64,000 bases of DNA. Origin: Formicarius rufipectus (taxonomy: Eukaryota; Chordata; Aves; Passeriformes; Formicariidae). Positions within the stretch are counted from its first letter, which is position 1, and each line of letters begins with the position of its first letter. Positions 1-13,149 of the stretch are shown in pieces. Below the pieces are notes generated by a model. It was not told where the DNA came from. It saw only the letters and a list, made by a program, of their open reading frames with translations, and did not search any database. The translations under genes and the position numbers were made by a program. Where the stretch lies: NCBI GenBank assembly GCA_013399695.1, contig VXAU01002298.1:124001-188000 (forward strand), read 5' to 3'.

Positions 1-1056
1 GATCATTAAGGGGGAAACATTCATGATAGCTAGAAATATAATGAATTAATTTTCCATAGAAGTGATGTGCCACTGGTGATTTCTCACTGACATTGACAGA
101 GGTAGAATGGTAAAGTGTTGGCTTTACCACTTTATATCTTTTTGATGTTTTAAAGAGAAACTTCATTCATAAAGAAATAATTCCCTTGTGTGCCATTGTC
201 AGGAATAATAGATTTCTTCAAGGAACCAGCAAAAAGACTGATCCAGGTGTTATGAACTACACCTCCAAGCTCATCTAAGCTTGAATGCATTGATATTACT
301 GTCAACTTTACCCCTTCTTTGACAGAATAAGTCTCACAATTCCAGGACAAATTCATTAATTTTCTCTGTCATCACTTCTTCCAGAGTCCAAGGGGAAAGG
401 CTTTTACTGGCAGGTGAGAGCATCTTATTTAAACTCACCTCTGGCTGTCAGAGCTGCTGCTCAAGGATCTTCTTACAGCAGCCTTGGATCCTTATGGCTT
501 TTCCTTACCACCCATTATTACACTCAGAGTCACTCTGGGGTATTTCTATGACCTGTATCACTTCTGTGCATCTTACTATTTTAACACAGAAGTTTTATAT
601 TACTGACATGACTTCTAAGTCTTCCCCTGGCATGGCAGACAAGCAGGTACCTTGTCCTGAGTTGCCTGGAAGCACTACCAGGAGCTTGGTGTCCTTTTTA
701 AGTCTCATGCCTTCAGGAGCTGCCTAGGCTGTTGAAAGCACTTTTATAATGATAAATCTGATTTTTAAAATCTGATTTTTATATCAGATTTTCTGAGTTT
801 ATCACAAACATAAAATTAACTCTGCCAATCACATGGTCTGCACCCTTTTCCAGTTGTCTAGAAATTGTTAATTCTAGCTGAGGAAACTTCTGAGTTCTAG
901 AAGTTGCTCTTGGAGAGAAGAAAGGAAAAATGTGTCTGGTTGGAGCTTTGGCCATTTCTGCTTTTTCAGGTACTAAAATTTTGAATACTCCAGGCAGCAA
1001 ATGAATCACCATGACCTGTACAATAAATAGACAAGTAATTTCATATTTTCCATGTA
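1..1056. other. Unique AT-rich DNA, no gene seen
   Basis: The short open frames here (at most 77 codons) have no recognisable domain. The only visible structure is at 754-792, where AAATCTGATTTTT occurs twice in tandem and the second copy forms a 9-bp inverted repeat (767-775 with 784-792). Confidence 0.6.
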
Positions 1057-1116
1057 TTTTGCTTGTTTGTTTTGGTTTGTTTTATTTGGTTTTTGCTTGT
1101 GGTTTTTTTTTTTTTT
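1057..1116. repeat. T-rich (GTTT)n low-complexity tract
   Basis: Sixty bases of T with regularly spaced single or paired G (TTTG and TTTGG units), ending in a run of 14 T. It is the first of at least ten similar tracts in the window. Confidence 0.85.
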
Positions 1117-4100
1117 CCAGAGACAAGATAGTGTTACCAATTGGTCATGAATTCTTAATTTGATTTGTTTTCTATTTTGTCTATCATTTAGAAAATAACA
1201 TGTTGCTGGAAATAAAAGTTCAAGATGGATGTGCTGCTAAAAGCACCACCAGTGATTTTCTTGACTATTAAATTGTTTGACAGATCTCATTTTACTTTTA
1301 TTAGGTTTTTTTGTAGCTAAACACCTCATAATTATTACATCATAGGTCATAATTTCCTCCTTACTGAAAGGAAGTGGGATTTTTTTCACTTAGTAACTAA
1401 TTTCTATATCTTCATTAACATGTTGAGTGAGGACATGTCAGAAATATGCTGTATTCTTTTTCTTTTACTTTTATTGGTTAGTGAAGTAGGAGATCTAATT
1501 CTTACTGTATTATTCATACACCTTTCCATCAGCTAACTGAAGGCTGTAGAACTAAAATATCTAGGATGTGTAAATGCCAGCAAACAGCCAGGGAAATTTC
1601 TTAAACTTTTTCATATTTGATGCTAAAAGACCTCCACAGGATCTGCTGGAATTATAACCTACTTCCAATACTGACCAAAGTAAAATATGACCAGAGCTTT
1701 ATCACCCCCAAATTAGTTGGCTGGCATTTGAAAACTTAACCCAAGTTCTAGGTCTTTTACATCTCTTCTTGACTGCCTCAGAGAATAAAACTGCTAATTC
1801 TTACTTCTCTTTCCCTTCTTTGTTAAAGGGGGCAGAGTAGCCTTATGGAAGGGGGCACCTGGGAGGGGATAGTCATAATCTAATACTAAATATTAGAAGA
1901 TATACAGAACTCTGGCAAGAAGATCCCACTTTTAATAAATCAAAACCAAACCCACTTCTTTAAGTACTTTTAATCCATTTCTTGGATATTATTTAACTTC
2001 TACCCCAGAAATGCAACCTCATGGAAAAGTTACTTACCTGTTACCTCAGCATTTGTTTAGATATTTCAGGTGATCACACCTGAACACTCAGATATCATCA
2101 TTAGTTCAGTTATGTGAAACACCACTAACACAGTCACCAGGATGACATCAAAAGATTCAAGGAAGAGCAGGATGAAAGTAAAATGTGTTGAATGTAAAGC
2201 CACTGAGAGACAAAGCAAGTCACAGAAACACCAATAATTAAATTGGGGGTTACAAAATGAATCTCATAGCCCATTATTTTCATGCATCAAACATAATTTT
2301 GGAAACTTGGGTGCAAAATCCTGTATCAAGCTCTTGATGAATGAAACATTAAAAGCATCAAAACTTTCACACAGAAACCAAAACTAATTTCTCAGGAAAA
2401 TAACTTTCTTGAAAGCTCTGTGTTTTCATAAATAATTATTTTCCACTCCTACTCAGTGAACACAATATTCAAATGTGAGGAAGTCAGAAGGTAAGTAAAT
2501 AGAATGATTTGAATATTCTGATCATATGGGGATTCCACTTCTTTCAATTTAGTAGGCATATTATAAGTACCTTCATAACAGGCTGCTGACAAGGTAACAA
2601 TTAATTGAAACACAGAAACAACCACAAAAGGTGCTCAGTGTGATACTCACTCAAAGCAGAGATTTATGCATTTCCTGACTTCATCCAACAAATATTCATT
2701 TCCGTGCCTTACACTCCTGATTATCTAAGTTTGCCCTGCTCTTCTCCAAGGAAAAAGTAACTGTAGCCAAACTCTTTTCGAGATTTTATTACTTAGATGA
2801 TGAGTAGTGCTCATTTCTCTCGTGGCACAAATACGTAATTTGTTATAGGATTATATTCCAGCCCTGATTTCTAGTCTCAAATTTATATCAATACAAAATT
2901 CATCATGTTCATCCCTTTCAAAGCTGATTTATGGGTTTCATTGAACTGTTATGTAATATCTGTATAAGTTATACACAGGTATACTGGAATTGAGCCATCC
3001 AAATGGAACTTCCATCATTCAAAGAGAAAAGGAAACCAATCCTTTCACTGCAAGTTTTATTGGTACTGTTGCATCTTTTACCCTTTTGGCTACTTTCACT
3101 CAATCCAAGATAAATTCCTGACACAATAAGAACTAGTTGCTTTTTATCCTCCCGGTGTTTTCTCATTTCTCCAAGGACTGTTTTCACCAGGAGACCAAGA
3201 CAATAGAGGAAGAAATAATAACACAGAAAGAATCATCAGAAAGATAACTGAAAGCTATTCTTGTCCATTGTACTGAAATTTTAATGTTTCATTTGATTTG
3301 GGTTTCATTCAGCCGAGACTCAGAGATGTGACACTGAGACTGGCTCATTGCAAGAGGGGTAAATAAGAGATACCATCAATAGTTTGTAAATGGATCATGA
3401 GCTCAAAACCCAGATGATCTGAGTCAGCAGAGGAATTAGGGATGGAACTAGAGAAAACTTTAGGTTCTTTGGCATATAAGAGGCTACTACAGCATAGGAT
3501 CCAGAACATCTAAAGTCCATTCTTAATCATCTGCCATTTTGAGAGCTATTCCCTCAACCTTTTTTTCTTATTCTTTTTATTTTAATTTTTCCCCAGTGGA
3601 AAGGGATTGGAAATGATATTTACTTATAAACACTAGAGATTATAGTACAGCCTAAAGACCACACTTTGTAAATTTGGCAAGAATGTGAACTAAGCGTTTA
3701 TTAAACATAGTTAATAAAGAAAATACTTAAATGCACAGATTTGAAATGCAAAGTCCTTACTGGTTCCCTGATTTCATCAAGAAGATGACCCTCTTTTTTA
3801 TCCCTTCTTTCTCACTCTCAGATTTAAGTCAAGATTTATGCAAAATATTTTCTTAACTTTCAGCTAAGATTCCATGGGTATTCTGAGTTTATAAACACAG
3901 GAGCAAAGTTACCAAGTGTAACCAAAGTTCATTGGGCCAGAACAAAATGTCAGTCTCCAAGCTGGAGCGTATTTTGTCAATAAAAGTGTGGTCAAATTGG
4001 GATGCTGGTGACTACCCGCTAGTAACACAGCAGAGAGTGAGACCAAGAAGCTTCAGATTCACCTTGAAGTCTAGTAAGTAAATGAAAATGAATGAAAAGT

Positions 4101-4710
4101 AAAACTTTTCTAGGTCCCTGAAAGAACTGTGAACTATTTGTTGTTTGTCCCATGCCAAGCAAGCTACTGAACACAGTAAAGCTTGAAGTAAAAAGACAAT
4201 ATAGTCTTTTCTTTATTGAGATTTTTATTAGTTGCTTTTGTGTAGCAGATGCTTTTCTTCTGTCTGATTTTAATGAGCCATAGAGCCAATGATTAGTCCT
4301 CTTTTGGTATGTTTGAATTATAGGCATGTTCAAGTATATTCACCTTGTAATTGTGGCAGGTTAAATGTAACTACAGATTCTGGAAGTTTAAATGGTTTCA
4401 ACAGTACACTGCTTCCCTCTTCACACACAACCTTTACTGTTGAAATAATGTTTCTAAGCAGAGGTATTTTAGCTTTTATTTGAGCACCTGTACTTTACTG
4501 CAGAAAACAAACTTGTTGCTTGTAGACCTAATGACACTTATGGGTCTGTGGAAGCTAAGTCAGAGAATCTTGAGCACCTGCTTCCTTCTTTAGGAATAAG
4601 TATTGAAAAAAAACCAATTATAACACTGAAAGTTTCTGTGGGAGAGCCTGTGCTTACCTCCCCCAGTTGTAAAAACTGAGCCCAACAGAGGTAGAAATAG
4701 AGGCTCATTT
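1117..4710. other. Unique non-coding DNA
   Basis: No interspersed repeat family or exon is recognised. A perfect 8-bp inverted repeat with a 4-nt loop lies at 2065-2084 and carries E-box CAGGTG/CACCTG. The longest frame (minus strand, 4019-4333, 104 codons) has no recognisable domain and many stop-rich neighbours. Confidence 0.55.
2065..2084. other. Palindrome with E-box and T-box half-site
   Basis: Arms TTCAGGTG and CACCTGAA pair perfectly around the loop ATCA. Each arm holds the E2-box core CAGGTG/CACCTG bound by ZEB and SNAI proteins, and the right side also reads TCACACCT, the T-box half-site. Regulatory function is inference only; a palindrome this short can arise by chance. Confidence 0.35.
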
Positions 4711-4818
4711 CACAGAATCACAGAAAGGTCTGCGTTTGAAGGGACCTTAAAACCATCTCATTCCAGCCCCTCTCCATGGGCAGAGAACCTTCCACCAGCC
4801 CAGGTTAGTCCAGGCCTC
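4711..4818 (-). mobile_element. CR1 LINE 3'-end fragment
   Basis: Read on the minus strand this is a CR1 3' UTR end. The plus strand opens with a degraded CACAGAATCACAGAA terminal motif and continues through GGGACCTTAAAACCATCTC and the CCATGGGCAG block. Only about 110 bp remain, and the copy is diverged (for example CCAGGTTAGTCCAGGCCT instead of the usual CCAGGTTGCTCCAAGCCC). It is 5'-truncated, as nearly all avian CR1 copies are, and carries no ORF. Confidence 0.85.
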
Positions 4819-7800
4819 ACACACATCTTTTATTTTTTTCTACCAGTAGCCCTTGCAGTAATTTAGCAACATCAAACATCCTGAGAGTACAGCTGATCAC
4901 AGTTCTGCAAGAGCTCTGGGGAAGAGGTACAGGGCACAGAGAATCTGGAACATCTGAACCACCATGGGATAAGAGATACCTATTGTGTTCTTTGCATTTG
5001 CTGTGCACTTCCATCCTATCAAAAGCTGAATTAAATATCATTTGAGTTCCTGAACAAGAAGAGCAGATCCACTGGCAACAATCAGAGCTTGCCAACAAGC
5101 TAGTGATTAGGAACTGAGCCTACAGTCACAAAGCAGGGCTGAGATCAAACCAGGAAAACAAGCAAACAGGTTAAGATCAGCACAGTCAAGCATAACACAC
5201 ATAGAGTAGAGCTCAAACAGACACTAGAATCATGTGCCTTGGCTTAAATTCAGTGCCTGGACAGAGGGAGCAGTGGAGGGGTGGAGGTCCCAGCTGAGGC
5301 TGCACAGGGCAGAGCCTGTTGGTGCACTCAGGTCTCATAAAATCACTGCTTAAAAATTCAGTCTGACAGACTTCAGCCTTAAGGAAGGACCAAGAAATCA
5401 GATAGACTTTCCAGGGTGTGTTATACTTGGTTGATGAAGCATTTTTGGAATAGTGATATATTGAGTAATTCTGAAGAGTTTTTTTTGAAAGAAGCATTTT
5501 TTGATGGGAGGTGAATTCAGGTACCAGCATAGTGTTTCACCTTTCCTGTTTTTTCCATTAATCACTGTTTTCTCTTAAGAGACTTGATTCTTAAGTATCT
5601 TTGGCTTCTAAAATGATAGCCCAATTATTTGGGGAAAGACTGAAGCAGGATGTTAATTATGAAAATAAGATTCTGAGCTATGAATAATTTTGTGTGAAGC
5701 CATGAGGTTTATTAGTGTAGTTTTTCAACAGCTGCTATATGAATGACTGTAACAAAAGATGTGTAGAAACAGAACCCTGGGTGTGTGCTGATTTCTAAGT
5801 GTTGCCCTTTCTAAAAGATTTTAAATTATGCATCTCTGTGTGTATATCTTATTGTTTTTTTTCGTTGACTCTCTTTGCCTAAAATGGTGTTCCTTACCTC
5901 AAGACAGCTGGGTAAATATTCCTAAAATATAGGATTGTGTTGCCTTGAAATTTGTTTCCTTGATTTGGTAGCTACTTATCACTGATGTTGCTTGAGTGAG
6001 TCTGTGGTGTAACATTTCTGAAATGACTTTGTTTTACATGAAAAATAGGAAGAAATCTTATCAGAATGGGGTTTGTCTCCTAAAACTTAGGGTAGTTATG
6101 AGTGACAGGTAGAATGAGGTGCTGTGATGGACCTGCTTTAAATGCCTGGGACAGTTGTGACTTAAATATAAGCACCACTCAAAAACACTGTGAGAAACTA
6201 TGTTGTATTGATTTGGCTGATATTTCCATAAGTTGCTCTTATTTCTGATTCAGTTTCACAGTGAAAATGCTACAGAACCTCCTTCAAATGTCTCATCTAT
6301 CCTGAATAAGTGTTTCTGTTTCTGGACATCACCAAGGGAAAGAGTGAGAAACAGAGAAGGTGTGGGAAAAGAGAGTTGCAGAGGAAATGTGGGTGATGCC
6401 TGTCTTGTTTTCATCCCTGGGGAGACACCTGTGACTTTTATAACCTTTCACTTGCAGATGAAACAGCTAAATGAAGATCTGTATCTCAAGATACTCATCT
6501 AAGAAATAGGATGAGCATCTTATGTGTCAGATCTGAAAACCAGGAGGAGTTGGAGAGTGATCCCCCTGCAAGGTGAATCCATCTCCAAGTGCTTTTGGTA
6601 CTGCTGAATCTGCAAGGGGGTCTTTGTCAGCAATATTTTCTTAGGATGTGCATTTAAATCAGATTTAGTTGTGTACAGTACCCATGTGAAGTTGTGTCTT
6701 TCTCCTCTAAAAATAGACAGGAAACATGTTCTGATGATTTTTATTGCAGTGTGCTTATATGTTAAGGGCTCATTTGTACTGTTTGGGGTACAATCCTCAA
6801 AGCTTTTTCAGGCCAGGACCTTAGGGGTTTGAAGAGAAATAGGATGCTGTATAGCTTAGCTAGGAATTAAGCTATGAACTTAAGTGTGCATTTTTAAATA
6901 AAAAAAACCAACAAACCAAAACAAAACAAAACCACATTAAAAAATGCCTAATTGGTCTAGGTGGTCCTTGCTACTGTTTTTTTTTTTGTGTTCTGTCTAC
7001 AGTTTTTGTGTTCTATCATTCTATGTCTCTCAAGCCAACCTATTATTTTCATTAAATATAGAATTTAGTAGATTTATTATTTTAATAGGTTCTCGGGGCA
7101 AATTCTGATCCATTGTACTAGTGTAAATCCATGTCAGTGGTAGGGTAAACCTTAGTCTTAGACAACTAGAATCCCATTAAAAGCAAGAAGCTTTGCTGTG
7201 GTGTTGCAAGGAATAAGGGATTTTCAGGAGTCCTCCACACAGATGCTCACTAAGTGTGTCAGGGAAGGTGTAAAATAATAAAACTAATTCTTTTTAGAGT
7301 GTCCATGAGGAGTTTTACAGCTGTTTGATTTGTTCAGTTACTGGGTGCATGTCATGCCCTTTGAAAGACACAGTGCACAGGAATTAATAACTTTTCCTAT
7401 TCTTGTGTTTCTTCCATTTTAGAAAGTCTTATACAAGTTTTTGCTCTCAAATTTTTTAAGTCTGCTCATGATGGCTTTTTGTACTTTTGAAGAAGATTCT
7501 AGTCAGTCTTGCATTAAAGTCCTGGCAGTCCTAGCATTGTGTAGAATAGAATAAGTGGTAAAGGCATGAGGCAAAGTAATAAAAGTCTTGGGAAGGGTAA
7601 ACCTGGTCAAAGAAGGACACAGCAATGTCTGTACGGAAAATTGGGAAATATGGAGGAGGAACTAGATGTCCTCTGTGTGGATGCAGAACTGTGATGCCAT
7701 TAGAAGAGAACCAGTCAGGATGGAGTGGATGCTCATTTGACTGGAGATCTGTGATGATGGGCAAATAAAGATTGGTCAGGATTCAGGCAAGGAAGACAAA

Positions 7801-8049
7801 GAGCACAGTGATACCCTCAATGAGAACGAGGTGCTGAGATGTGTGGTGCTGTTGTAGAGATGAGGCAACAGACGGATGGAGTGCTTTTTGGGTCAGGGTT
7901 ACAGGAGAGGCCAGGGAGGGTAACTTTGTGTAGGGGATGTTCCCTACACGATTACTTGGTCAGGATGAAATACTGGATGAAACACAAGGAACTGGATGCA
8001 AACAATTCAAGAGGGGCTTCAGGGTTAGCCTTTTAACATGAATGAGAAT
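4819..8049. other. Unique non-coding DNA
   Basis: No gene or recognised transposon was found. An A-rich tract with AAAAC/AACC units sits at 6901-6935. Frames of 93-105 codons on the minus strand at 4.8-5.5 kb show no domain; the first runs partly through sequence next to the CR1 relic. I see nothing further. Confidence 0.5.
6901..6935. repeat. A-rich (AAAAC)n tract
   Basis: A run of A followed by ACC, AAAACC and AAAAC units. It is the complementary-strand form of the G/T tracts found elsewhere in the window. Confidence 0.75.
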
Positions 8050-8103
8050 AATAGAATCATTAAGGTTGGAAATGACCTCCAAGACCATCAAGTCCAACCT
8101 TCA
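8050..8103 (-). mobile_element. Short CR1 3'-end relic (second subfamily)
   Basis: The plus strand reads ATAGAATCATTAAGGTTGG, then AATGACCTCC and CATCAAGTCCAACC. This is the reverse complement of the terminal 55 bp of a CR1 subfamily that differs from the GGTTTGGGTTGG type seen at 11.25 kb. It stops abruptly; what follows is not recognisably CR1. Confidence 0.8.
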
Positions 8104-11100
8104 TGACTTGTGTGTAGATGTCTGTTTGGTAAAGACAGTTTGGTAAGCCCCTGTGGCTATGAATTGTTGGGCTAGAAGGCAGTACAAACATCCTGATACC
8201 TCAGCCTGGTCAGAAAGGATCTTTTTTTTTCCAGAAAGTTTCCTTCCCTGAACCTTTGCATTAGTTATGTATTACTTCTGCTTTATTTTGTAGATATTCA
8301 CTTGTGGTTGCTTTTATTTGTTTAAACTGAAGCAAATGATATTGTAAAGGTTTATAAACTGTGTTAAGGACAATTATTCTGTCCTTTGAAGTAAAATCAG
8401 TGGATCAAGATGAAGAGCTAATATATCTTGCTTATTTTTCCTGACTCTTGAATCAAAGACACATAATTTAAGAAAAAGAAATTGAACCACAAACATTCAC
8501 TGCACCTTTCTGTGACTATCCAATGCATGCTGCTTGTCTTTCTGAAACTCTAAAAAAGAACTTGGTATAAACTTATGGACCATGAACTAGGCCCATTGAG
8601 ACTGCTCAAAAGGAAGTAGCAATAACACAATTTGGTTCAAGATCAATCTGTATCTTGAAAAATCAATAAATCTAATCCAAACTAATAAAAGAATTATGCA
8701 GATGTTTTTGATACGATGATGGAGTCCAGCAGATTAGTGGTGCAACCAAAGACACCAAAAGGCCTCTAAGAGCTCAGCTTTGCAATGGCTGGGGATAAAA
8801 TAGCAACCTTTATATGCTACTAATCTTTAGAGTTAGAAAATAATAATGCTCTCAGGAAATGCTCATATGGGACCTTCCTCTCATCCTGCAGTCATTCAGA
8901 TACTGCTACTTCAGTTAGTAACCTGAAATACCTTTAGGAAAATGTCCCTGAGCTCACTGGAGTAGCTCATCCTTTGCAGAGAATTTCACATCTACACCTG
9001 CTGTACTAAAATCACGTTTTTGATAATTATCCCCCAAGGAAGCAGAATAGAGGCTGTTGTTGTTTTAACCAAGAAATTGTGGTTGTAGACTACAGCAGAA
9101 TTCCTAGCTAGAAGGATTGTTAGCAGTTGTAGTTTCGTTTTGTGCTCTGATCATGTGCTTTTCTTTAGTCTTGGAAAATGTAAGATAACAAGCAACTACA
9201 AATATAATTCAGATATTTTGTTAATGATGTTTAACATTTGCAGAAGATTATGAGTAATTATTGGTATATTTTCCTAAAAGGAGTACAAATCATCCCCATC
9301 TCCACTCCAGGCCTTGGTGTTTGACTGTGCCCTTGTGAAAACTCATAGAGTCATCAGCATAGCACTACCTTCTGAAAATCAGTAGCATCCACGGTAATTC
9401 TTTTGAATGTTCTTTGTTTAAATGTTCATCTCTATAGACTTTGAATGTACCTAAAGGTTAGTGTTGGGAGAAAAATAAAAAGTGTCTTTTACTATTTTTT
9501 ACTAAAGCTGTGAAAAGGTAAGAACGAGACAGACTCTGTTCTACTGTGCAGAGTACTCAGAACAGCTCTCCAAAATATTTTGATCTAAAAATATAAGTGA
9601 ACATGGCAACTCCTTCTTCTACAAAGGCAAGATCCCACCACTTATGCTTAAGCACCTTTGGGAAGGCTGTAAATGGCATAATCTGCCTGAAGGGAGGTTT
9701 CCAGTCTCCATAATATTAAAAAAACAAAACAAAACAAAACCAAACCATAAAACTGGACAAGCATTTAGATAAACAGATACAAGATCAAGAATCAGTGTAT
9801 TTGAAGACCTTTGGAAAAAGAGACATGATCACTGAGGAGGGTGAAACACCCCACATGAATCTGTAAGAGGCACCACAGCACAAATGGAAAGTGATGCAGT
9901 GACTTGCAATCTTTCTATTGAGAGTTTATTAGTCTGTTCATTTCAGGAGTTTTCAGTTTTCTGAGCGTACAGCAAGCACCACCAATGATGCAAACTCAAG
10001 TCTAAGGAAATTGTAGAGTTCACTCAGTCTTCTCCATGACTTTTTTAGGAATTGAGTGGCTCTCATGGCTCTCAACATGTCTGTTAATTCTCTCCATCAG
10101 CATCCCAAGCATTAATACTCTACAAAATTCTATGGGAGTGGCACAAAGTTCTCATTCACTTCTTTTTGAGATATTTTGTATTGCAGTTTGCAGAACTTGC
10201 TATTTTATTCATTCACAGTGTCATTTCTTTTCCTGACTATAAAAACAGTTTTATTTATCCTGCATTTCCATTTGTTTCAAATTTAGAAGGGATAGAAAGC
10301 AACTGTAATTGTACCTTAAGACTTAAGATAAAGTAACATCCAAAGGTGTGCATCAATTTGTGATGCGTTTCACTTCCACAGAGTTGTATGTGAACATGGC
10401 GAAACTTAAATACCACCCAAATTAGGACAGTTATGCCACCTCCTCGGAGGTTTTAGCGGAATATCTTTGCTTTTTCCAAATAAACGTGTCAGAATTAATG
10501 TTATCCTTATGAAATGTAGTGCCAGGAGACTTACAGTAAAACCTAACAATTCCCTGACTCTCCTAGATGAAGTAAGAAAAAATATCTTTATGGATGATGA
10601 TTAAATGAAAGATGAGCTTTTGGATTCAAAGCAGTGTAATGTTATGTTGGTCATTAAAGCGAACTGCTGTTTTCCTCTCCTTTTTATGGCAAAATTGAAG
10701 AGAAAAGCACTTGAAAAATACTGATCTTACAGGATGAAAAAGTATAGTATGATCCTTTGGAAGTGGCAATTTGCAGCAATAAGTGCTGAGTTCATGGATG
10801 TAGAGGGAGTGGGATTTATTTCATCTGATTTTAGACATCCACAAAGAAATATCTACAAGTGAGCCAGCAACTTCTGCAGTCAATGGAGAGAAATAGACAC
10901 TTTATGGAATGAGTTTCAGGCTGTTATTCTCCTCAGAAAAATATTCCCTATGTTAGATAATCAGTCTAGTTTCAAAGAATTTTTCTTCCATGCAGGCAAA
11001 CACACAAAGGCAGTCTGGGTTTTAGGGTCAGCATTCCTATTCCAGTCTGAAGAGGCTAATACAACACAATCAGAGAAAGACTTAAGCAAAGGGGACTTCC

Positions 11101-11129
11101 AGTGAACACCTTTTCAGACTAAGACTAAC
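8104..11129. other. Unique non-coding DNA
   Basis: No exon or RNA gene is supported. It includes an (AAAAC)n tract at 9718-9746 and a 6-bp GC-rich hairpin (10438-10451, arms ACCTCC/GGAGGT). Open frames stay below 70 codons. Confidence 0.5.
9718..9746. repeat. (AAAAC)n simple repeat
   Basis: Four near-perfect AAAAC units inside a longer A/C stretch. Confidence 0.85.
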
Positions 11130-11475
11130 AAAGTTCCATCAAATTGCTCAGGTCCTTATTCAGTTGAATTCTGAAAATCTTCAAGGATGGAGATTCCACA
11201 ACCAACCCCTCAGGGTAATTTAACTACTATCATGGTAAAGACTTTTTTCATAGAATCATGGAATGGTTTGGGTTGGAAAGAACCTTAAAGATCACTCAGT
11301 TCTCCCCTCTGTCATGAGCAGGGACACCTTCCACTATCTTAGGTTGCTCCAACCAGGCCTTGGACACTTCTAGGTATGGGACACTCAGTTTCTCTGGGCA
11401 ATTAGATTTTCCCTTTTTGTAACTTTTCTGGTGCCTGAATCTTTAGATTCTGGTCCCTCCTCAGCACCAAGTCTT
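11130..11475 (-). mobile_element. Older CR1 copy, split by a younger CR1
   Basis: Left part (11130-11247): CTCAGGTCC, CAGTTGAATTCTGAAAATC and CAAGGATGGAGATTCCACA match the minus strand of an older CR1 3' UTR up to the CATGGTAAA(G) block. Right part (about 11405-11475): TTAGATTTTCCCTTTTTGTAAC and TGGTGCCTGAATC resemble the next CR1 segment further upstream in the element, so the older copy seems to resume after the inserted CR1. The right boundary is uncertain because divergence is high. Confidence 0.6.
11248..11404 (-). mobile_element. CR1 LINE 3' end nested in an older CR1
   Basis: The plus strand begins TCATAGAATCATGGAATGG, continues with TTGGGTTGG and CCTTAAAGATCACTC, and runs through a recognisable GAGCAGGGACACCTTCCACT block. 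This is the minus-strand 3' end of the commonest CR1 type here. It is less diverged than the flanking CR1 and interrupts it, so it inserted later. Confidence 0.85.
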
Positions 11476-13149
11476 CAGCACATTTGTCCTGTGCTGCTTC
11501 CAGCATAGAATATCAACAAACGAAAAACTCATTTCAAGACCTGTTCAGGAGGCCCATTTGGTGCAATCAGGACACATTCATCTATTTCCCACTGGTCCTT
11601 TGGGAGCTTGATGGCTTTCCTGTTTCCACCACTGAAAGCTGTGAAGTTCATTTCCCTTTGTGTATGCTCTTCCAAGTGGATATCCAGCTCTATGGGATGT
11701 ACCAAATATGCCAATGCACCTGGTTATTCTACACTCCAACTCAGTACAGACAATATCAGTAGTAGCATTAATCTATGTTTATGTTCCAGACATTTGTTTT
11801 GGAGATGCTCAAACCCAAATCAGTTTATGAGCAGCTGCAGATTGCAAAGAAATTGTGTTATTCAACACACCTTGGACTGTGAAATGCCTTCTGTGTATAG
11901 AATCCCGTTCCAAAGTTGATGCTCCACTGAGATGATAATTTGGCACCCTTGGTTTATTATTAAAAAATTGTTGATCTTATGAACAGTCCTCAGATTCCCT
12001 GAGAGTTGTGTTCTGTATTTCAGTGGCTAAATCCTTGATTTCTTGTTGCATTAGCTGATTTTTACCTCTGATCACTCCAGGTAAGTTTTCACCTCATTTT
12101 CTGGGACACTGGTGTTCCTCTGATGGCCTTAATGAAAATGTGTTGTATTATCCAGGGTGGCTGAGGCAGTTGTTTACTTTTGTATTTAAAATTCTTGTAT
12201 AGTTACTCTTAGAATCTTTATTTTCTGCTGCCAGTAGATTGAAACTTTCAGTGTTGTGAAATTATGTTATTATTTTCATGGACAGAATCACTAAAAAAAC
12301 CCATCTCTTAGGAAGCCTGACATTGGCATTGAAACAGTTCACATCTTTAGACATTTGAGTTTTACAGAACCTGGGCAATATATTAATTGACAGTAAGGAT
12401 CAAAAATATTGAGATAGATGGATATTTGTCTTAGAGTATGGAAACCTTGTGAAGATCAAATATCCGTATTATATGCACTCCATTTTCCCTAAGTATGCAG
12501 TTGCTGTTTGACTACTTCTGTATTTCCTCCATTTTTTTTCTAATATTTATTATTCTGAACTAGTAATAATAAAAGAAAGTGAAATAACTGTTACATACTT
12601 TATAATAATTCAGACGTGTTGATTTGGCCTTTAAAATCAGATGGCACTAAAAGTTTAAAAATGACATTTCCTGTTCAAGATGAGCACCAGCTGTATAGTT
12701 TGGACATGGATTTCAAACCACAAAGATGTTCAAATCTGTGGGTTTAGTTTTCTTGTCTATCATCACTCTATATTTAGAGATGTATTTTAGAGATGCCTCT
12801 CTAAAGCATGTTTTCTCTGTTGTAAATTGCATCCTATTTCTGTCCCCCCACACCCCCCTCGTTCTGTACAATTAACTGTAGTTTAATCTGGCTGTGTGAT
12901 GCATTCTGTTCCGAACAGGGACCATCATCTATTATAGTCATTTTCTGCAGTGCCTGTAAATTAGCAAATGATTCTCACTAAGCTTTGCAGAAGGAAAGAG
13001 TCGAGTTAGTTTTTGCTCAGCAACGTGTGCGTTCTGAGTAATTCAGCCCTGTCCAAATAATTCTCTCTCTTTAGAGATCTGAGGCAGTGGAACAACAGCT
13101 AAAAGCAACAGTGAGCTGCTTTTTTTTCAGAAAAGGGATTCATAAAGAT
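11476..13149. other. Unique non-coding DNA
   Basis: Overlapping frames of 61-103 codons at 11.48-11.92 kb occur on both strands and none has a domain; the first part is CR1-derived. The end of the block (about 12.95-13.15 kb) has even composition and little simple repeat, leading into the 5S-like segment. Confidence 0.45.

Noticed and set aside
1..4. GATC at the first base as a clone-cloning site
   Set aside because: A four-base match is easily chance, and the other end of the window shows no matching site.
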